Virus record (IMG/VR): IMGVR_UViG_3300032213_000828
Span: 1-29,453 of that record
DNA from: a virus
Reading direction: 5' to 3' (one strand)
DNA: 29,453 nucleotides
The notes under the pieces are model-generated. The model was not told where the DNA came from. It searched no databases and worked only from the letters and a program-made list of their open reading frames with translations. Positions within the stretch are counted from its first letter, which is position 1; every line of letters begins with the position of its first letter. A program made the position numbers and the translations under genes. This document shows, piece after piece, positions 7,171 through 18,100 of the stretch.

Positions 7171-10100
7171 TTGGCAGATCAAAATATAGTTACCAACATA
7201 ACTGCGACGGCTAATTTTTCTAGCCTAACAGCGCAGTTACAAGCGGTTACTTCTCAACTTTTAAAACTCCAAGCTACAACAATTGGTTTAAATAAAAATT
7301 TAACTAGCCAAGTTGGAGTAATGAATCGTCAGTTTGACGAAACCATGCGCTCCACTGGCCAGTTTGCCAGACACTTTGTAACATTAACTTCAGACGTATC
7401 TAAGTTTGGTCAGAACCTAGATAGCGGAAGAATGAAGCTAGGACAATATTTTCAAACATGGCAAGGACACACAAGAAAAACTAGCACATTAGTTAAAGAA
7501 CTAGCTAAACAGCAGGTAATGCTTGAGAATGCAATTATCCAACCACTAGGTAAAAATGCTCAAGGATTAATGCAATATAACGTAATGGTTCAATCTGGAC
7601 TAGATGCAACAAAGAATAAATCTGCACTATTAAGACAAGAACTATCTATCATGAATAAGGTCATGAATGATGGAGCGGGCCAATTAATTAACTGGGGTAA
7701 AAATACACAGTGGGCTGGTAGACAGCTTACAGTAGGACTTACTGTACCATTAGCAGCATTTGGTATGGCTTCAGCAAAAGCATTTAAACAAGCAGATGAA
7801 GAGCTTGTTAGACTTACAAAGGTTTATGGCGGTTTAACAGCAACATCATCAGCAGATTTATTAAAGGTAAGAAAAGATGTTGCTTCTTTATCTAGAGAAT
7901 TAGCATCTGGCTTAGGTGCAAACTTTACAGAAACTATTGGGTTAGCGGCGGATATTGCAGCAACTGGAAAAGAAGGAAATGCGCTTCTAGAAGCAACTAG
8001 ACAAACAACAAGACTTTCAGTTCTTGGTGAAGTTGATAGGCAAGAAGCAATGAAAGCAACGCTATCAATTCAAACAGCTTTTGGACAAAATACAGATCAG
8101 CTAGCACAATCAATTGACTTCCTTAACGCAGTTGAAAACCAGACATCAACAAGCCTTGCAGATTTAGTGGAAGCAATTCCTAAAGCTGGTCCAGTTGTAA
8201 AAGCATTAGGCGGAGATGTAAAAGACCTAGCACTTTATTTAACAGCAATGCGAGAAGGCGGAATTAATGCTTCAGAAGGAGCAAACGCATTAAAGTCTGC
8301 ACTAGCATCTATTATCAATCCAACTAAAGTTGCAAAAGGTTTGTTTATGGACCTTGGGATAGATCTTGGCGGAATAGTTGAAAAAAATGCTGGTAATTTA
8401 ACTGGAACCATAATGGCATTAAAGGATTCACTAGATACATTAAAGCCACTAGAAAGAGCCAGAGCAATTGAACAGCTATTTGGTAAGTTCCAATTTGCAA
8501 GAATCAATGCATTATTTGAGAACCTTGGAAAAGAAGGAAGCCAGACACTTCAGGTATTAGATTTGATGAAGGCTAGCACACAAGATTTAGCTAGAATATC
8601 TGAGCGAGAATTAAAAACAATGACTGAATCTGCATCTGGTAAATACAGAAGAGCACTAGAATCAGTAAAGGCAGACCTAGCAGTAATTGGAGAACAGTTC
8701 CTAAAGGTTGGAACATTTGTATTAAATGCAATTGATGGAATTGTTAAATTTATTGGACACCTTCCAGGACCAATTAAGGCAGTTTTAGGATTTATTGGAA
8801 GTCTTACAGCAATTGCTGGACCTATTATTATGTTAACTGGTGTACTTGCTAACTTCTTTGGATATATAATCAAGGGCATCTTTGCTTTAAAAAATATTGG
8901 TAAAGGTGGAACAGGATTTAAACTTTTAACTCCAGAATTAATGGCAGCAGCATCTGCTGCAGAAACTGTAGAGCAATCATTCTATAGCGATACAAAGGCA
9001 GCAGCCACATTCTCGGATGCAGTATTAACATTAGCAGCTTCATTTGAAAAACTAAAGCAAAGCGCTATGTCATCTACCGTTGCAACTAGCAACAGTATGT
9101 CTACCGTAGCTGGTAACCCAGTAATGCGAGGCGGGGGAAGAATTGTAGACAAAGACAACCCTCTTGTTGGCAAATCATATTCAAGAGACATGTCCCATGT
9201 TATTCCAACTGGATCAAAAACTGCAGAACAAAGAGCAGGCGAAACAATATTCTCTACAGTTCCTGGACCGAAGCCAGTAAACCTAAGACTTTCAAATTCA
9301 CCACAGACATACATGAACGATGACCTTCCAAGAATTCCTGGAATTACTTCAGTTAATGGAGTATCAAATGGAATAGTTGCAGCAGAAGCCGCTAAGTGGC
9401 ATTCTATGACTGCAGCTTTGGCAATGCAGTCTAAAGCAGAAATAGCATTACTTAAAACTGAAATTGCTGCTACTGGAACAGTTACTGCATCATTAACAGA
9501 TTCATATCAAGCTTTACTACCTCAAATGACAAAGATAACTTCTTTGGCAGCGGACGAAACAGCATTAATTGTTAAGCAATTGCAGGCTGGTAAAATCACA
9601 GTAGAGGCAGCTAGAGCTAAAATATTTGCATTAAATGCAGAAGTAGAAGTTATGTTAGCTCAAACAGCACAGGGTGTAGCTACTGCTCAAGCAAGAAACA
9701 TAAACTTGGGAATGGTTCCGCTTACATCTCAGCCAGTAGTAAGCGCAGCTGGCAAGTCAAACATGAAAGAGCTTTTTCACAAGTCAGAAACTTCTAAAAT
9801 AGTAGATTCAATTGCACGTGATCTTGGTGTTAGAACATCTGGTGCTGGTTACAGTATTCAAACAACAAAGCCTAGATTTAATGCTGGCGGAAAAATTGAA
9901 GACTTTGGTCAAAACAAAACTCGGGTAAGCGGTCCTGCATCTATTACATATGACGATAGAATGGGCAGTATTCCATTAGGTGGATATGTATTAAATCAAG
10001 CGGCATCGATGGATCCAGCAAATGCTAAATTAGTAGCAGCAGCACCATCAACTCATAATAACAGCGGTAGCAATATAACTGCTTTGCTTACACCAAAAGA

Positions 10101-13100
10101 AACAGTATTTGGTCCAGGAATTCAAGATAATCCAGAGCTATTGGCAGCAGTAGATGCAGCAAATAACGGAAGACCACTTCCAGGACGTATGGGTGGCGGA
10201 AAAATTAATCTTTCAACATCTAATTATGGAGCAATAAATCCAACAGCAATGGTTAAAATTTTATCACAATTATTTAAACGCAATCCAAAACTTTCAAGGG
10301 AAATGCTTCGAGGCAGAGATATGTCTTTGTCTGGTGCGGAAGCCAGAGCATATCAGGAAAGTGTTTTTGGAACTGCCCTTAGATCATCATCTAAAGAATT
10401 AAGCAGGCAGTACTATTTTGTAGGTAATTGGGGCGGAAGATTAAGAGCAAGTGTTAATACAGCTCTTTCTCATGGTGCTGCTAAAAAGGCTGATATTGTA
10501 AGCGATTTAATGCATGGATCATCTCAGCAGGCATTGCCTTCACTTACCAGATTTTTACAAGTAAATAAAGTACCTCCAGACAAAATAGCATTACTAACTG
10601 ATCGTGCTAGAGCAAACATGGTTTCTGGTTTGTCTGGTACTGGCAAAATTGGAGAAGCGGAATGGTCAAGGCTACAACACAAAGAATATCTTGCAGTAGC
10701 TAAAGAGCTTCGTTTAAGAAAAGAATATCTAGAAAGCTTAAATGTTCCAGGACAAAGAAGAGCTCATTCAACTGACCCAGTTGCTAGAGGAATTCAAGCG
10801 GAGACTGCTTTAAATCCATATGGTAAAACAGATTTAGAAAAACTTATTGCAGCAAATGATGCCAATGGTACAAGGTATATGGGCTCATATCGTAATTATG
10901 GAATAGAAAAAATTAATGGAGAACCTACCGCATTAGCGCACATGATGCCTAAATTTAGTGGCGGAGGAATGATCGGCAATGTCTTAAAGGGCTTGGCCAT
11001 GAGAAGAATTGGTGCAGGATTTGGACCAACTGGAGCTCCTAAGCCAAGTATGTATGAGTCAGCACCATGGGGAGTTAACTCACTTTCAATTGGAATGGCA
11101 GAAACATTATTTGCAAATTCTGGATTAAGAAAAAATACACAAAAATTATTTTATGATAAGTTTGCGGCAGCTATGGCAAAAGAAAAGCCATACGGTTATG
11201 TTAAAGATGCAAAGACTGGTTCTTTAAAGCACGGGCTTGAGCCAGATGTACTAGATTCAATTATTAGATCAGCAGCTTCAGATCTGATTTCAGACAGAAA
11301 TGTATTAAGACAGTTGTCCCCAATAGACAGAGACATATTAAAAAATAAATATTTAAATTGGGATTCAAAACAAAATACTCCAATGACAGCAGAACTTAAA
11401 AAGAAAATATTTGATATTAGCGGTAATAGAGAAATGGGTGGTCCAGTATCTCCAGGACAAAATTATGTTGTTGGAGAAAAGGGGCCAGAAATATTTAGAC
11501 CACTTCAGAGCGGAAATATTATTCCTGGATATGAAGTTGGCGGAGTTATTAAATACGGTAAAGACTCATATGGACTTAGTGGAAATCCAGCAAAACGTGC
11601 AGAACAGCTTGCAGAAAAAGCAGCACGTGCTGAAGCAGCTAAATCTTACGGGGGACAAAGATCTTTCCCTTACGCACCAGGATTAAGACTTCCCTTATCA
11701 GGAGCAGTCTCATCTATAGACTCTGCTTTCTCATCAATGGCTTCTTCTCTTAAAGCAGGTTCAAATAAATTAATAACAAGCACAAGAATGATTAATGATC
11801 AGGTATCTTATTCAATAAGATCACTTGTAGACGGATCAAAATTATATGCAAACTCTATAACATCATCAGCTAAATCCATTGGTTCTTCTTACAAACGTGG
11901 TGGTTCTGAAATATTAATTGCTGGAGTGCCAGGAGCATTCCCAGGTGGCAAAGAAGATCGTGCTTCAAGAATGGCTAGTTCATTTAAAACTAATGCCGCA
12001 TATTCAACAGCAGCAATTATGCACCCAATACAATACTTAAAGACAAAAGGATTAAATCCAGAGTTTGGTCAAGGCGCTGGTGCAAACATGGTTGGAATGA
12101 TGGGCGGAATGGCAGCAGGTGGAGCACTAGGTGGAAAACTTGGCGGTCAAAATGGCGCAATGATGGGTAGCATGGCTGGAATGATGGGTGGCCAAATGCT
12201 TCTTCCAAAAATTGGTGGAATGATTACAAAACGTGCAGCGGCTAGCGCAGCAACAGCAGGATTAGCTTCGGCGGGATTTGGAGCAACTGCAGCAGCAGCC
12301 GCAGGACTAGTTGCACCATTAGCAGCTGTAACAGTAGCAGTAATTGCTGGTTACAAAGCGTGGAAACATTATAAAGAAGGACAAACTCTTAATATAGCTA
12401 CATTTGGTTTGACTGCAGAAGCAGCTAAAAAAGCTGGACTTAGATTTACAGACTTTGGTTTAAAAATTAAAGATACTATACAAGACGCAAAAGATCTAGC
12501 TGATGCAAATAAATTAATTTACGAAAGCATGAAGGATGGCGGAACTCCATTCCAGATGACTATTGCAGAATACAAAAAATTAAAGGTTGAAGTAAAAGAA
12601 ACATTTGGTGAACAGATTAAGGCACTAGATAGACAGCCATCTAATAAGGTTCCAGATGCAGTTCGAAGAATTAAAGAGCAGTTAATTGCTGCTGGAATGT
12701 CTGCAGAAGAAGCAACCAAGAAAGTATATACAATGCTTCAGCTTTCAAATAAGAAAGACCAATCAATTACTGCAACACTTGGCAATGCAGGATTTAAAGA
12801 AATTACAGATCCTCAAACTGCTGCAGTTTCTGCAGTTACAAGTTTTGGCAAAGATACTAAAGACCAAGGAAATAAAGAAAAAGCAGCATCATTAAACACA
12901 GCTCTTATGGCTACCGAAACTGGAATTAATGATTTAATTGCCAAGCGAGAAAGGCTTGTGGCAAAAGATTTGACTGGAAAGACTAAGTCTTTAACATATG
13001 CAGAAGCCGAAAAACAAATGATAGACCAGATAAATAAATCAAAAGAAGCTGGCACAGTAATCACTAAGGGCACAATTGATGAAATGGCAAAAACAAATCC

Positions 13101-14667
13101 AGAAGTTAAAAAAATGATTAATGGATCTGATACAGTTGTAAGCGTATGGCAAAAAATTAGATTGCAGGCGCAAGGATTTACTGGTGATCTTTCTAAATTA
13201 AATTCAGCTCAAACAAAACTAATTGCTGATTCTTTTGCTGCTATAGCAACATCTGTAGTAGCCACAAATTCAAGTAAAGATGGACTTCTTTCAAAACAAT
13301 ATAGTGCGCTTGGAAAATTAGAAGACAAGATTAAATCTTATACTAAAGCATTAAAGGGTCAAACAGTTTCTCAGCAGATATCTGATAGGGATAAACTGTC
13401 TGCACTTAATAAGCAAATTGAGGCAAATAACAAATTAGCTGAAGCTAGAAAGAAAGCATTAACTGCTGCACAAGCAGATGCTGATCTTGGTAGAGAGATT
13501 GAAAAAACTAGACTTGAAATGCAAAATGCTTCAGCTACTGGAGATACGGTAAAAGCACAATCACTAAGAATTGATTTAGAGTCATTAACATCTCAGCAAC
13601 AAACAGAGTCTCAAACAAAAGCTATTGATAAAGCAACTGAAGCTGCAAACAAGCCTCTACAAGATGCTATTGCAGCCATGAACAACAAACAGCAGGGTCT
13701 TGCAGACAGTGCAGCATTAGCTGGAGAAAGTCTAGACAAGGTTCGCACTAAATATGATGAGCAAAAAGCAGCTATAGATAAAGTAAATAATTCAATGACT
13801 GCACTTTATGGAAATGCAGCAGCAGCTGGTAAATCAATAGAAGAATATGTTAAGACAAATAAAGAAGCTGCAGCAGGATTAGTAGCAGCAACAGAAGAAG
13901 CTACTGGTACAAAGATGGAAAGATATACTGAAACAAAAGCTTATGAGGGTGGACAACTAGTAACTAAAAAAGTTCCAGTTTCACCACAAGCAAATGCACT
14001 ATCAATACTAGCAAAAGCAGGAGCGGGATCTGCTGTTAATGACGCACTTGCAAACAGCATTAAGGGTGGAGCAACACTTAAAGATGTTGTAAATGCAGTA
14101 AAGGGTGGCGTTGCAGGAATAAAAAGAAAAGATATTGCAGTATCTGGAGATTATTCTAAAGCAATGGAAGAAAAAGAATTTAATGGAGTTAAGACAAAAG
14201 TTTTAAATGCACAAGCTAGAAGATCAATTGCACAATCACAAGACTTACAAATAGGAGAAACTTTTATTTGGAATGGTCAAAGATATGGAAAAAGCCAAAA
14301 AGATGGCAACATTGTTTTTATGGGTAAAGCTGCAACTGGAGTACAAGGCGGAGCGGCAGGAATGTACCTTGTTGGAGAAAAGGGACCAGAATTTGTTCAC
14401 TTAAAGAGCCGTGCTAATATTATGCCAAACGATGTTATGAATACATTAGCTGCAGCATCTCCAAGATATAATTTTGATAAAGCTCAATATAATATGAAAG
14501 ACGGAACTACTTCAGGTAATTCATATGTTGTAAATCAAAATATTTACGCATCTGAAGGAATGGATGTTGAGGCATTATCAAATATGATTGTTAAAAAAGC
14601 AGAAATTGTTATTGGACAAAAGGCCAAAGTTAATGTTAAAATGGTTGGACAGGGGAAGAATATATAA
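7171..14667 (+). CDS. Tape measure protein
   Basis: A 2498-residue protein in the expected position after the chaperones, with TTG start and AAAAAGGAG site. It should set tail length (about 370 nm at 1.5 angstroms per residue) and help DNA cross the membrane. Residues ~200-430 match the PhageMin_Tail/TP901 core (ADEELVRLTKVYGG, ALYLTAMREGGINASEGANAL). Hydrophobic segments lie at ~533-576 and ~1690-1730. A glycine-zipper-like segment lies at ~1633-1676 (GGMAAGGALGGKLGG). Two GEKGPE motifs occur at 1435-1440 and 2402-2407. Gly-Gly junctions at 903-909, 1007-1012, 1262-1268, 1422-1426 and 1454-1460 flank inserted segments of unknown function. Residues ~1900-2250 are long helices with coiled-coil character. 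No lytic peptidase motif was recognised. Confidence 0.93.
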   Translation: MADQNIVTNITATANFSSLTAQLQAVTSQLLKLQATTIGLNKNLTSQVGVMNRQFDETMRSTGQFARHFVTLTSDVSKFGQNLDSGRMKLGQYFQTWQGHTRKTSTLVKELAKQQVMLENAIIQPLGKNAQGLMQYNVMVQSGLDATKNKSALLRQELSIMNKVMNDGAGQLINWGKNTQWAGRQLTVGLTVPLAAFGMASAKAFKQADEELVRLTKVYGGLTATSSADLLKVRKDVASLSRELASGLGANFTETIGLAADIAATGKEGNALLEATRQTTRLSVLGEVDRQEAMKATLSIQTAFGQNTDQLAQSIDFLNAVENQTSTSLADLVEAIPKAGPVVKALGGDVKDLALYLTAMREGGINASEGANALKSALASIINPTKVAKGLFMDLGIDLGGIVEKNAGNLTGTIMALKDSLDTLKPLERARAIEQLFGKFQFARINALFENLGKEGSQTLQVLDLMKASTQDLARISERELKTMTESASGKYRRALESVKADLAVIGEQFLKVGTFVLNAIDGIVKFIGHLPGPIKAVLGFIGSLTAIAGPIIMLTGVLANFFGYIIKGIFALKNIGKGGTGFKLLTPELMAAASAAETVEQSFYSDTKAAATFSDAVLTLAASFEKLKQSAMSSTVATSNSMSTVAGNPVMRGGGRIVDKDNPLVGKSYSRDMSHVIPTGSKTAEQRAGETIFSTVPGPKPVNLRLSNSPQTYMNDDLPRIPGITSVNGVSNGIVAAEAAKWHSMTAALAMQSKAEIALLKTEIAATGTVTASLTDSYQALLPQMTKITSLAADETALIVKQLQAGKITVEAARAKIFALNAEVEVMLAQTAQGVATAQARNINLGMVPLTSQPVVSAAGKSNMKELFHKSETSKIVDSIARDLGVRTSGAGYSIQTTKPRFNAGGKIEDFGQNKTRVSGPASITYDDRMGSIPLGGYVLNQAASMDPANAKLVAAAPSTHNNSGSNITALLTPKETVFGPGIQDNPELLAAVDAANNGRPLPGRMGGGKINLSTSNYGAINPTAMVKILSQLFKRNPKLSREMLRGRDMSLSGAEARAYQESVFGTALRSSSKELSRQYYFVGNWGGRLRASVNTALSHGAAKKADIVSDLMHGSSQQALPSLTRFLQVNKVPPDKIALLTDRARANMVSGLSGTGKIGEAEWSRLQHKEYLAVAKELRLRKEYLESLNVPGQRRAHSTDPVARGIQAETALNPYGKTDLEKLIAANDANGTRYMGSYRNYGIEKINGEPTALAHMMPKFSGGGMIGNVLKGLAMRRIGAGFGPTGAPKPSMYESAPWGVNSLSIGMAETLFANSGLRKNTQKLFYDKFAAAMAKEKPYGYVKDAKTGSLKHGLEPDVLDSIIRSAASDLISDRNVLRQLSPIDRDILKNKYLNWDSKQNTPMTAELKKKIFDISGNREMGGPVSPGQNYVVGEKGPEIFRPLQSGNIIPGYEVGGVIKYGKDSYGLSGNPAKRAEQLAEKAARAEAAKSYGGQRSFPYAPGLRLPLSGAVSSIDSAFSSMASSLKAGSNKLITSTRMINDQVSYSIRSLVDGSKLYANSITSSAKSIGSSYKRGGSEILIAGVPGAFPGGKEDRASRMASSFKTNAAYSTAAIMHPIQYLKTKGLNPEFGQGAGANMVGMMGGMAAGGALGGKLGGQNGAMMGSMAGMMGGQMLLPKIGGMITKRAAASAATAGLASAGFGATAAAAAGLVAPLAAVTVAVIAGYKAWKHYKEGQTLNIATFGLTAEAAKKAGLRFTDFGLKIKDTIQDAKDLADANKLIYESMKDGGTPFQMTIAEYKKLKVEVKETFGEQIKALDRQPSNKVPDAVRRIKEQLIAAGMSAEEATKKVYTMLQLSNKKDQSITATLGNAGFKEITDPQTAAVSAVTSFGKDTKDQGNKEKAASLNTALMATETGINDLIAKRERLVAKDLTGKTKSLTYAEAEKQMIDQINKSKEAGTVITKGTIDEMAKTNPEVKKMINGSDTVVSVWQKIRLQAQGFTGDLSKLNSAQTKLIADSFAAIATSVVATNSSKDGLLSKQYSALGKLEDKIKSYTKALKGQTVSQQISDRDKLSALNKQIEANNKLAEARKKALTAAQADADLGREIEKTRLEMQNASATGDTVKAQSLRIDLESLTSQQQTESQTKAIDKATEAANKPLQDAIAAMNNKQQGLADSAALAGESLDKVRTKYDEQKAAIDKVNNSMTALYGNAAAAGKSIEEYVKTNKEAAAGLVAATEEATGTKMERYTETKAYEGGQLVTKKVPVSPQANALSILAKAGAGSAVNDALANSIKGGATLKDVVNAVKGGVAGIKRKDIAVSGDYSKAMEEKEFNGVKTKVLNAQARRSIAQSQDLQIGETFIWNGQRYGKSQKDGNIVFMGKAATGVQGGAAGMYLVGEKGPEFVHLKSRANIMPNDVMNTLAAASPRYNFDKAQYNMKDGTTSGNSYVVNQNIYASEGMDVEALSNMIVKKAEIVIGQKAKVNVKMVGQGKNI

Positions 14668-15116
14668 TGGCAGCTTTAGTATTACCAGTCGGCTCAGCAT
14701 TGTTTATACAAGATGCTAATAGCGTATGGCAAAAATTAACTGAACATAATAGGTCTCCAATATCCGTAGATGTACAACGCTTTGAGCAGACCTCTAGGAT
14801 GGCCAATGGAAGCCTTAGAAAGCTGTTTATAGCCGATAAGAAGAACATATCCACCTCCTGGAGCATGGTTCCGTCATATTCTACTATGACCGTAGATGCA
14901 GGCTGGGGAGCGGAAGATATAAAAGCATTTTATTTAAGTGCTAAGGGCCAAGGAACATTTAATGTAAGAATAGCCTATAACTCATCCAGAACCGAAGATT
15001 TTGCCGCAAGCTTTACTTCATGCTCATTTAATATGATCAAAAGAAATGTAAAGGAAAAAACGGCGGATGCGGCACAGGCATTTTGGGATGTAAGTATTTC
15101 ACTGGAAGAAGTATAA
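14667..15116 (+). CDS. Minor tail protein after the tape measure (distal-tail-like)
   Basis: A 149-residue protein starting in a TAATG overlap with the tape measure stop and using an AGGGGAAG site. It is mostly beta (ALVLPVGSALFIQD, SWSMVPSYSTMTVDAGWG, FNVRIAYNSS, FWDVSISLEEV). Its place between tape measure and hub is where distal tail or hub-adaptor proteins are encoded, and similar short proteins occur there in actinobacteriophages. I cannot prove a Dit fold from sequence alone. It ends in another TAATG overlap with the hub gene. Confidence 0.55.
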   Translation: MAALVLPVGSALFIQDANSVWQKLTEHNRSPISVDVQRFEQTSRMANGSLRKLFIADKKNISTSWSMVPSYSTMTVDAGWGAEDIKAFYLSAKGQGTFNVRIAYNSSRTEDFAASFTSCSFNMIKRNVKEKTADAAQAFWDVSISLEEV

Positions 15117-18100
15117 TGCAATCAGTAAGCCAAACAACTCTAGATAAACTTAATACATCTGCTTCATATTCAATGTCAGGCGGATGCTGGCTAGAATATA
15201 ATATGAACGATTTAATTGATAAAGCAGCAGTTACAGCCACACCAGCCGATACTGCAACTCAAACAGATCCAATTACTGGTAAAACATACCAGCCATTTAA
15301 AAAGCTATTTCCCCTAACAAGTATAATAGATCCAAGGAGACCTGGAGTAGCAGGAATAAATTATTTTATATTAAACCAAAACGTTACGAACAGCATACCT
15401 AAGTATAATGTTTCATCAGATCTTGCAGTAAGAACTTACTTTTCTAGCCCGAAGAATCAATATAAATTTTGGGTATCTCCTAAATCTGGGGGAACAATTT
15501 TAGATAATTTTAGCTTTACGGTAGATTATCCAATAATACAAACTGCTGTTGCAAATACCATACTTGTTAAATTTGAAACATCTTATTCTAAGCCGTCTAC
15601 ATGGTCTATTAAAATACAAGATCACGCTGGCGCTGAAACAACAATATCTACAAATGGAGTTGTGCCAGATAATGGAGTATTCCAGTTATATTGGAATGGA
15701 TCATCATGGTCTACTACAAAATTTACAACACCTTCTGCTCCAGTTAATATTAAAAAAATTATTGTAGCAGTAAATACAATTAGCGTTGCCAACTCTTATC
15801 TTGGAGTAATAGAGGTTGGAGCAAGATATATTCAAGACGTATCAAATAGAATAGTTTCTTTTCAAGTTTCAAAAACCTCATCTGATGACTCATCTGGCAT
15901 TGTTCCAGTTGGATCAGTAACCTCAAATGCTTTATCAATGTCGCTAGAGGGATATGATAAAAAGGGTATTGAGTATGATAAAACAATGCCATTTAACAAA
16001 GACAACATTAATCTATACAAGAACGTAAAGGTCTCCCCATTCAATAAAATAGGAGATGATGTTATTCCACAAGGAGTATTCTACATAGATTCGTTTACCT
16101 TATCAGAGTTTGGAGATATTGATATACAGGGATTAGACGGAGCAAAGTTTTTACAAGAAATCCTTGCTCCAGATATTGTAATTCAAAATGCCCCATCACA
16201 AGCAATAATAAGAAGGCTTTTAGATAGCGTAGGATTTACTCAATATAATTTTAATACATATGGTAAGGGCAATGCAAATAAAGTTGACTCTGCTACTATA
16301 GTCCCGCTATATTGGTTTACAGAAGATACAAAAACAGTGTGGCAGCACATACAAGAGTTATGCAGAGACACGCAAATGATAGCAACATTTGATAATAATG
16401 ACATGCTTCAATTCTATCCTAGAGATTATTTATTTGATAAAACAAGAACATCTAGTTTTAAATTTAGAAGCGAAACTAAAGGCACTAATATCCCTAACAT
16501 AATATCTTTAACTAAAGAAACAGTTCCATCTGTTAAAGCTGTAAAAGTAATATACACTCCAATTATTAGCACAAACTATCAGGGGTCTTCAGATAACCTT
16601 TATGTTTCTCCACCAGCTTCTCTTGGTGCAGCCGCATTACAGACTACTTTATCAGCAACTGCTCCAGCTGAAACAGATGCACTAAAAGGCGTAGTATCTT
16701 TATCTCCTATAAGTGTATACAGCGAGTTGGCAGATACATCTTTTTATAATAAAGCTGGATACTTCCTAATTAACAATGAAATAATTGAATATGATGCAAT
16801 TGAATTTCAGTATGAACCTCTTTCTGCTCCTAATACAGTTATAAAGAAATGGATAACATCAGACTCAGACATTGCTAAATTTCTTGGGGAAAGCAAGATC
16901 AATTCATTTAAGCCTACTCTTAGATATAGAATTAAAGAAAGAAATGCATTTAATGCAACTGGTAAAGGTATTGGTGTTGGAGAAAACCATTTAGTAAATA
17001 TTGATTCATTAAAAGAAGAATGGACTGGGTCTAGGCTAAACTTAAAAAATAAAACAAATATTAGCGACCCATCAGCATTTTCATTAAGACAAACAGATGG
17101 ATCTGGAACTTCAATATCTAGATCCCTGCTTACAATAGTTGCCCCTCAAGCATCTAAAGAATATTACTGCGCTTCAATTAATCCAGATATAAACTTTACA
17201 TCACAAAAATATTTTTCAATTGGAACAGCTTTATTTTTTAAACTAGCAAAAGCAGGAACAGGTAGAACAACTGGAGAGCAATATGTATCTGCTGGATTAG
17301 GCATAGGTCTTGACGCCAATAACTTAAATGGGTATATTTTAAAAATTGGAACTTCTCAAAATGTAGCAAACAAAGGATTAAACTATAGAGACGTGCAGTT
17401 ATATAAAATAGTTAATGGAGTAGAGACTGCAGTTTCTGATACTCAAAAAACAGAAGATGTATCAATTACTGGAGTATCTGGGGGAGAATTTTATAGAGTA
17501 GACGTAAGAGTTTCTCAAGCAACAACTGATAAAATAATATTTAAAATTAAATTTAATAATTCAGTTATAACAGCAACAGACTCTGAGCCAATAGCATTAG
17601 GAAATAAAATTGCATTAGTTGGCATGCAAGGCGAAGTAGCTTTTGACTATGCATATATCTCGTCATTAAAGAAAGAAGATTTTACTGGCTCTTATTCTTA
17701 TGACAACTATGGCTCATATGTTGGGTCAGCTACAGAGCTAAAGAATGTGTTTGGCGATTTTATAGCTATTGGATCTGCTTCTACTATTCCAAGTCCATGG
17801 ATAAAAGAATTTGGTCCTGTTGCAAGAGAAATTAAAAAGATATCAACTAAATATGCAACTAGACCAGGATTTGTAAAATACCCTCAAATAATATTAAACC
17901 CTAACGTAACATTATTGGGATATGATGCCAACTCATTTGGGATAGATGCTTATATTTTAAATAATACTGGGGCATTTGTTGATTTAGCAGACGGCGGACA
18001 AAAGAGTTTTATTGTAGTTGGAGAAACAGTTGCTCCATTAGATCCATTTGAGTATATTGATCCAGACCTATCTGCAACTAAAAATGATGAGCAGGTTGCA

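Noticed and set aside
11411-11686. 91-codon plus-strand frame inside the tape measure gene
   Set aside because: It lies entirely within the tape measure in another frame, lacks a ribosome site and its composition follows from the tape measure codons.
15083-15115. Upstream TTG start for the tail hub gene
   Set aside because: It would overlap the preceding gene by 34 bases with no ribosome site, while the ATG at 15116 has GGAAGAA and a TAATG junction.
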